Shown here in pieces: positions 61,866-64,000 of a DNA stretch of 64,000 nt (the first letter of the stretch is position 1; the number at the start of each line of letters is the position of its first letter). Under the pieces are notes generated by a model. The model saw only the letters and a program-made list of their open reading frames with translations. It did no database searches and had not been told where the DNA came from. The position numbers and the translations under genes were made by a program. The stretch is from NCBI RefSeq assembly GCF_003063455.1, contig NZ_NESN01000001.1, positions 434,001-498,000 of the forward strand, given 5' to 3'. Origin of the DNA: Limnohabitans parvus II-B4 (GTDB lineage: Bacteria; Pseudomonadota; Gammaproteobacteria; Burkholderiales; Burkholderiaceae_C).

Positions 61866-62398
61866 TGCAACGCGGCGCGACCTCCTCCCTCACCCCAAAC
61901 CTTTGTGCCCCGCCTTTGATTCGCCGCATGGCCTGCTGGCTGTACGAAGGCATGCTGCTGTTTGGCGTCATCGTGACCTCTGGCTTGGCCTATTTCATTG
62001 CGGCCTACTGGCTGACTGGCCTAGCCCCTGGGGAAATGAGCGCTCAACCCCAACTCAAATCGGGCCTGCAAGCCATCAGCTTTTTTGTTCTGGGCCTTTA
62101 TTTCATTTGGTTTTGGCACCGTGGCCAGACTTTGGCTATGAAAACCTGGCGCATTGAAATCGTGGACGCCACGGGCGACCGATTGAGCCGCAAAACGGCA
62201 TTGAAACGCTACATCGCCAGCTGGCTCTGGTTCATCCCGCCTGTTGCAGCGACGGCCCCTTTCCACTTGCCTGCCATCGAAGTCGGCCTGCTCACCGTGG
62301 GGTGGGTGCTTGTTTGGGCTTTGCTCAGCCGCTTCCACCCTGATCGACAGTTTTGGCACGATGCCTGGGCTGGAACCCGACTCATTTCAGTGGACTAA
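61862..62398 (+). CDS. RDD-family membrane protein
   Basis: The 178-residue protein begins its domain with LIRRMACWLYEGMLLFGVIV, has four or five hydrophobic helices and the RDD-type QTLAMKTWRIEIVDATGDRL. The classic Arg-Asp-Asp triplet is not exact. It overlaps the DUF3106-like gene by four bases (ATGA). Confidence 0.8.
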   Translation: MMQRGATSSLTPNLCAPPLIRRMACWLYEGMLLFGVIVTSGLAYFIAAYWLTGLAPGEMSAQPQLKSGLQAISFFVLGLYFIWFWHRGQTLAMKTWRIEIVDATGDRLSRKTALKRYIASWLWFIPPVAATAPFHLPAIEVGLLTVGWVLVWALLSRFHPDRQFWHDAWAGTRLISVD

Positions 62399-62419
62399 GC
62401 TGCGTCCACCCCGACCGAT

Positions 62420-62824
62420 ATGCCCCAAAACACGACATCTCCAACCCAAGAGGTCAACCCTCAAAAAGCACGCAAAGGCCTGAACCGCATCTTGCATGCG
62501 GGGGGCTATTCCATCCAGGGCCTTCGCGCTGGATGGGGCGAAACCGCCTTTCGCCAAGAAGCCATCCTGGCCATGCCCTTGGTGCCGCTGGCTTTCTGGC
62601 TGGGTCAAAGCTGGGTCGAAACCGCCCTGCTGGCCGGATCGGTTTTGCTGGTCATGATCGTGGAATTGCTCAACACCTGTGTGGAGTCGGCCATCGACCG
62701 CATCGGACCCGAATGGCATGACCTGTCCAAACGCGCCAAAGACATGGGCAGCGCCGCGGTCTTGCTCAGCTTGCTGCTGTGCGCCGGGGTGTGGCTGGGC
62801 GCACTTTGGCATCGATTCGCCTGA
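62420..62824 (+). CDS. dgkA: Diacylglycerol kinase (DgkA type)
   Basis: The 134-residue protein has an amphipathic N-terminal helix (GLNRILHAGGYSIQGLRAGW), the ExxFRQE active region (GETAFRQEAILAM) and three membrane helices with VELLNTCVESAIDRI. It phosphorylates diacylglycerol in the inner membrane. Confidence 0.93.
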   Translation: MPQNTTSPTQEVNPQKARKGLNRILHAGGYSIQGLRAGWGETAFRQEAILAMPLVPLAFWLGQSWVETALLAGSVLLVMIVELLNTCVESAIDRIGPEWHDLSKRAKDMGSAAVLLSLLLCAGVWLGALWHRFA

Positions 62825-62829
62825 CCCAC

Positions 62830-63438
62830 ATGACGACCATGACCACGCCTCAAACTTCTCCCGCGTTCTCGGTCTGCGTCTACTGCGGCTCCAAACCCGG
62901 CAACAAGCCTGAATTTGCGCAAATTGCGGTGCAAGTGGGCACCTGGATCGGCACGCATGGTGGTCAATTGGTCTATGGTGGCGGGCGCAACGGCCTGATG
63001 GGCTTGGTGGCCGAAGCCACGATGGCGGCTGGCGGCACGGTGGTCGGCATCATCCCGACCGCCTTGGTCGAAAAGGAATGGGCACACCACGGTTGCACCG
63101 AGCTGCATGTGGTGGACACCATGCACGAGCGCAAGCGCCTGATGGCCGACAAGGCCGATGCATTTTTGGCCCTGCCCGGCGGCATTGGCACGTTTGAAGA
63201 GTTGTTCGAAGTCTGGACCTGGCGCCAGCTGGGCTACCACGACAAACCCGTGGGCATTTTGAACAGCCTGGGCTATTACGACGGCCTGATGGGCTTCATT
63301 GGCCAGGTGGTACAAGACGGCTTCATGGCCGATTGGCAAACCGAACTGGTGACTCTGGGCACCGAGCCCGAAGCGTTGTTACAAGCATTGGTGCAAAAGG
63401 CTGGCTTTTCTCCCGGCGCCAAAGTCGAACTGCTCTGA
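62830..63438 (+). CDS. LOG-family TIGR00730 Rossmann-fold protein (nucleoside monophosphate phosphoribohydrolase-like)
   Basis: The 202-residue protein has the family signature GGGRNGLMG and PGGIGTFEELFEVWTWRQLG. LOG-type members release free cytokinin bases from their riboside monophosphates; bacterial substrates vary. Start ATG 62830 was chosen over an upstream in-frame GTG within dgkA. Confidence 0.88.
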   Translation: MTTMTTPQTSPAFSVCVYCGSKPGNKPEFAQIAVQVGTWIGTHGGQLVYGGGRNGLMGLVAEATMAAGGTVVGIIPTALVEKEWAHHGCTELHVVDTMHERKRLMADKADAFLALPGGIGTFEELFEVWTWRQLGYHDKPVGILNSLGYYDGLMGFIGQVVQDGFMADWQTELVTLGTEPEALLQALVQKAGFSPGAKVELL

Positions 63439-63456
63439 TCGACTGTGGGGGGGTGT

Positions 63457-63506
63457 GCCCCACAAGCCCTCGCCTCACATATTTGGTGCGGGCCCGCTTG
63501 TGGGGC
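63457..63506. terminator. Inverted repeat between LOG-like gene and glnB
   Basis: GCCCCACAAGC (63457-63467) and GCTTGTGGGGC (63496-63506) form an 11-bp perfect stem with a 28-base loop between convergent genes. No T-run is present, so terminator function is uncertain. Confidence 0.4.
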
Positions 63507-63521
63507 CCTGCACCACTCCAT

Positions 63522-63893
<372 letters not shown>

Positions 63894-64000
63894 TCAGGCG
63901 CGAAACTTGTTAGTCATAGGATAACGCCAATCCTTGCCAAAACTGCGGTGCGTCACGCGAATCCCCACCGGAGATTGACGCCGTTTGTATTCGTTGAGCT
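63894..64000 (-). CDS. nadE: NAD synthetase, 3' end only
   Basis: The frame open from the right edge ends at TGA 63894-63896 and reads [20 protein letters not shown], then [14 protein letters not shown]. This matches the C-terminus of glutamine-dependent NAD synthetases. The rest of the gene lies beyond the window. Confidence 0.85.
   Translation of the reverse strand, partial: LNEYKRRQSPVGIRVTHRSFGKDWRYPMTNKFRA

Overview
This 64 kb window is a chromosomal segment of a GC-rich betaproteobacterium. Gene content and gene order point to Burkholderiales, family Comamonadaceae. Supporting signs are an isc operon followed by fdx and dnaQ, a class I phaC-phaA-phaB cluster, a mutase-MeaB-propionyl-CoA carboxylase operon, an ilvBNC-pssA-leuA block, and a sigma factor followed by DUF3619-like, DUF3106-like and RDD genes. 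The genus cannot be fixed from the sequence. No phage, insertion sequence, rRNA or CRISPR array was seen.

Layout. (1) 1-17260, minus: one uninterrupted reading frame of at least 5753 codons that runs off the left edge. It encodes a giant surface adhesin with a BapA-like N-terminus, about 3800 residues of Ig-like repeats, a seven-motif FG-GAP (integrin-type) propeller, an RTX calcium block, and a second FG-GAP propeller cut by the window edge. A TolC-type export protein lies directly upstream (17344-18639), so type I secretion is likely. (2) 18910-20992: a convergent response regulator and membrane histidine kinase. (3) 21053-21859: tRNA-Pro(GGG), a MerR-like regulator and tRNA-Val(CAC), each tRNA with its own terminator. 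(4) 21948-28030: iscRSUA-hscBA-fdx-dnaQ with an IscR operator in front. (5) 28415-34166: uvrB, aromatic/aspartate aminotransferase, intracellular PHA depolymerase with a Lys/Ala-rich tail, and an RnfB-like ferredoxin. (6) 34487-42662: methylmalonyl-CoA mutase, MeaB, PccB, PccA and a VOC/epimerase-like protein, with a divergent GntR regulator. (7) 42664-49407: dusA, nfeD-stomatin pair, phaB, phaA, phaC and a small membrane protein. (8) 49324-53732: pgeF, aat, bpt, an IclR regulator and a PBP7-type peptidase. (9) 53849-59831: leuA with a newly read leucine attenuator, pssA, ilvC, ilvN, ilvB. (10) 60150-64000: sigma factor operon, dgkA, LOG-like protein, glnB and the 3' end of nadE.

How the genes fit together. 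Propionyl-CoA flows through the carboxylase, the putative epimerase and the mutase to succinyl-CoA. The PHA synthase, reductase, thiolase and depolymerase store and mobilise C4 units. The leu/ilv block makes branched-chain amino acids, and the isc set supplies Fe-S clusters. The most distinctive part is the giant calcium-binding adhesin, its outer-membrane exporter and an adjacent two-component system. The main regulatory find is a leader peptide with four consecutive Leu codons and a perfect terminator before leuA. Intergenic palindromes at 28 and 34 kb show an odd pattern in which single arms have been amplified in tandem.
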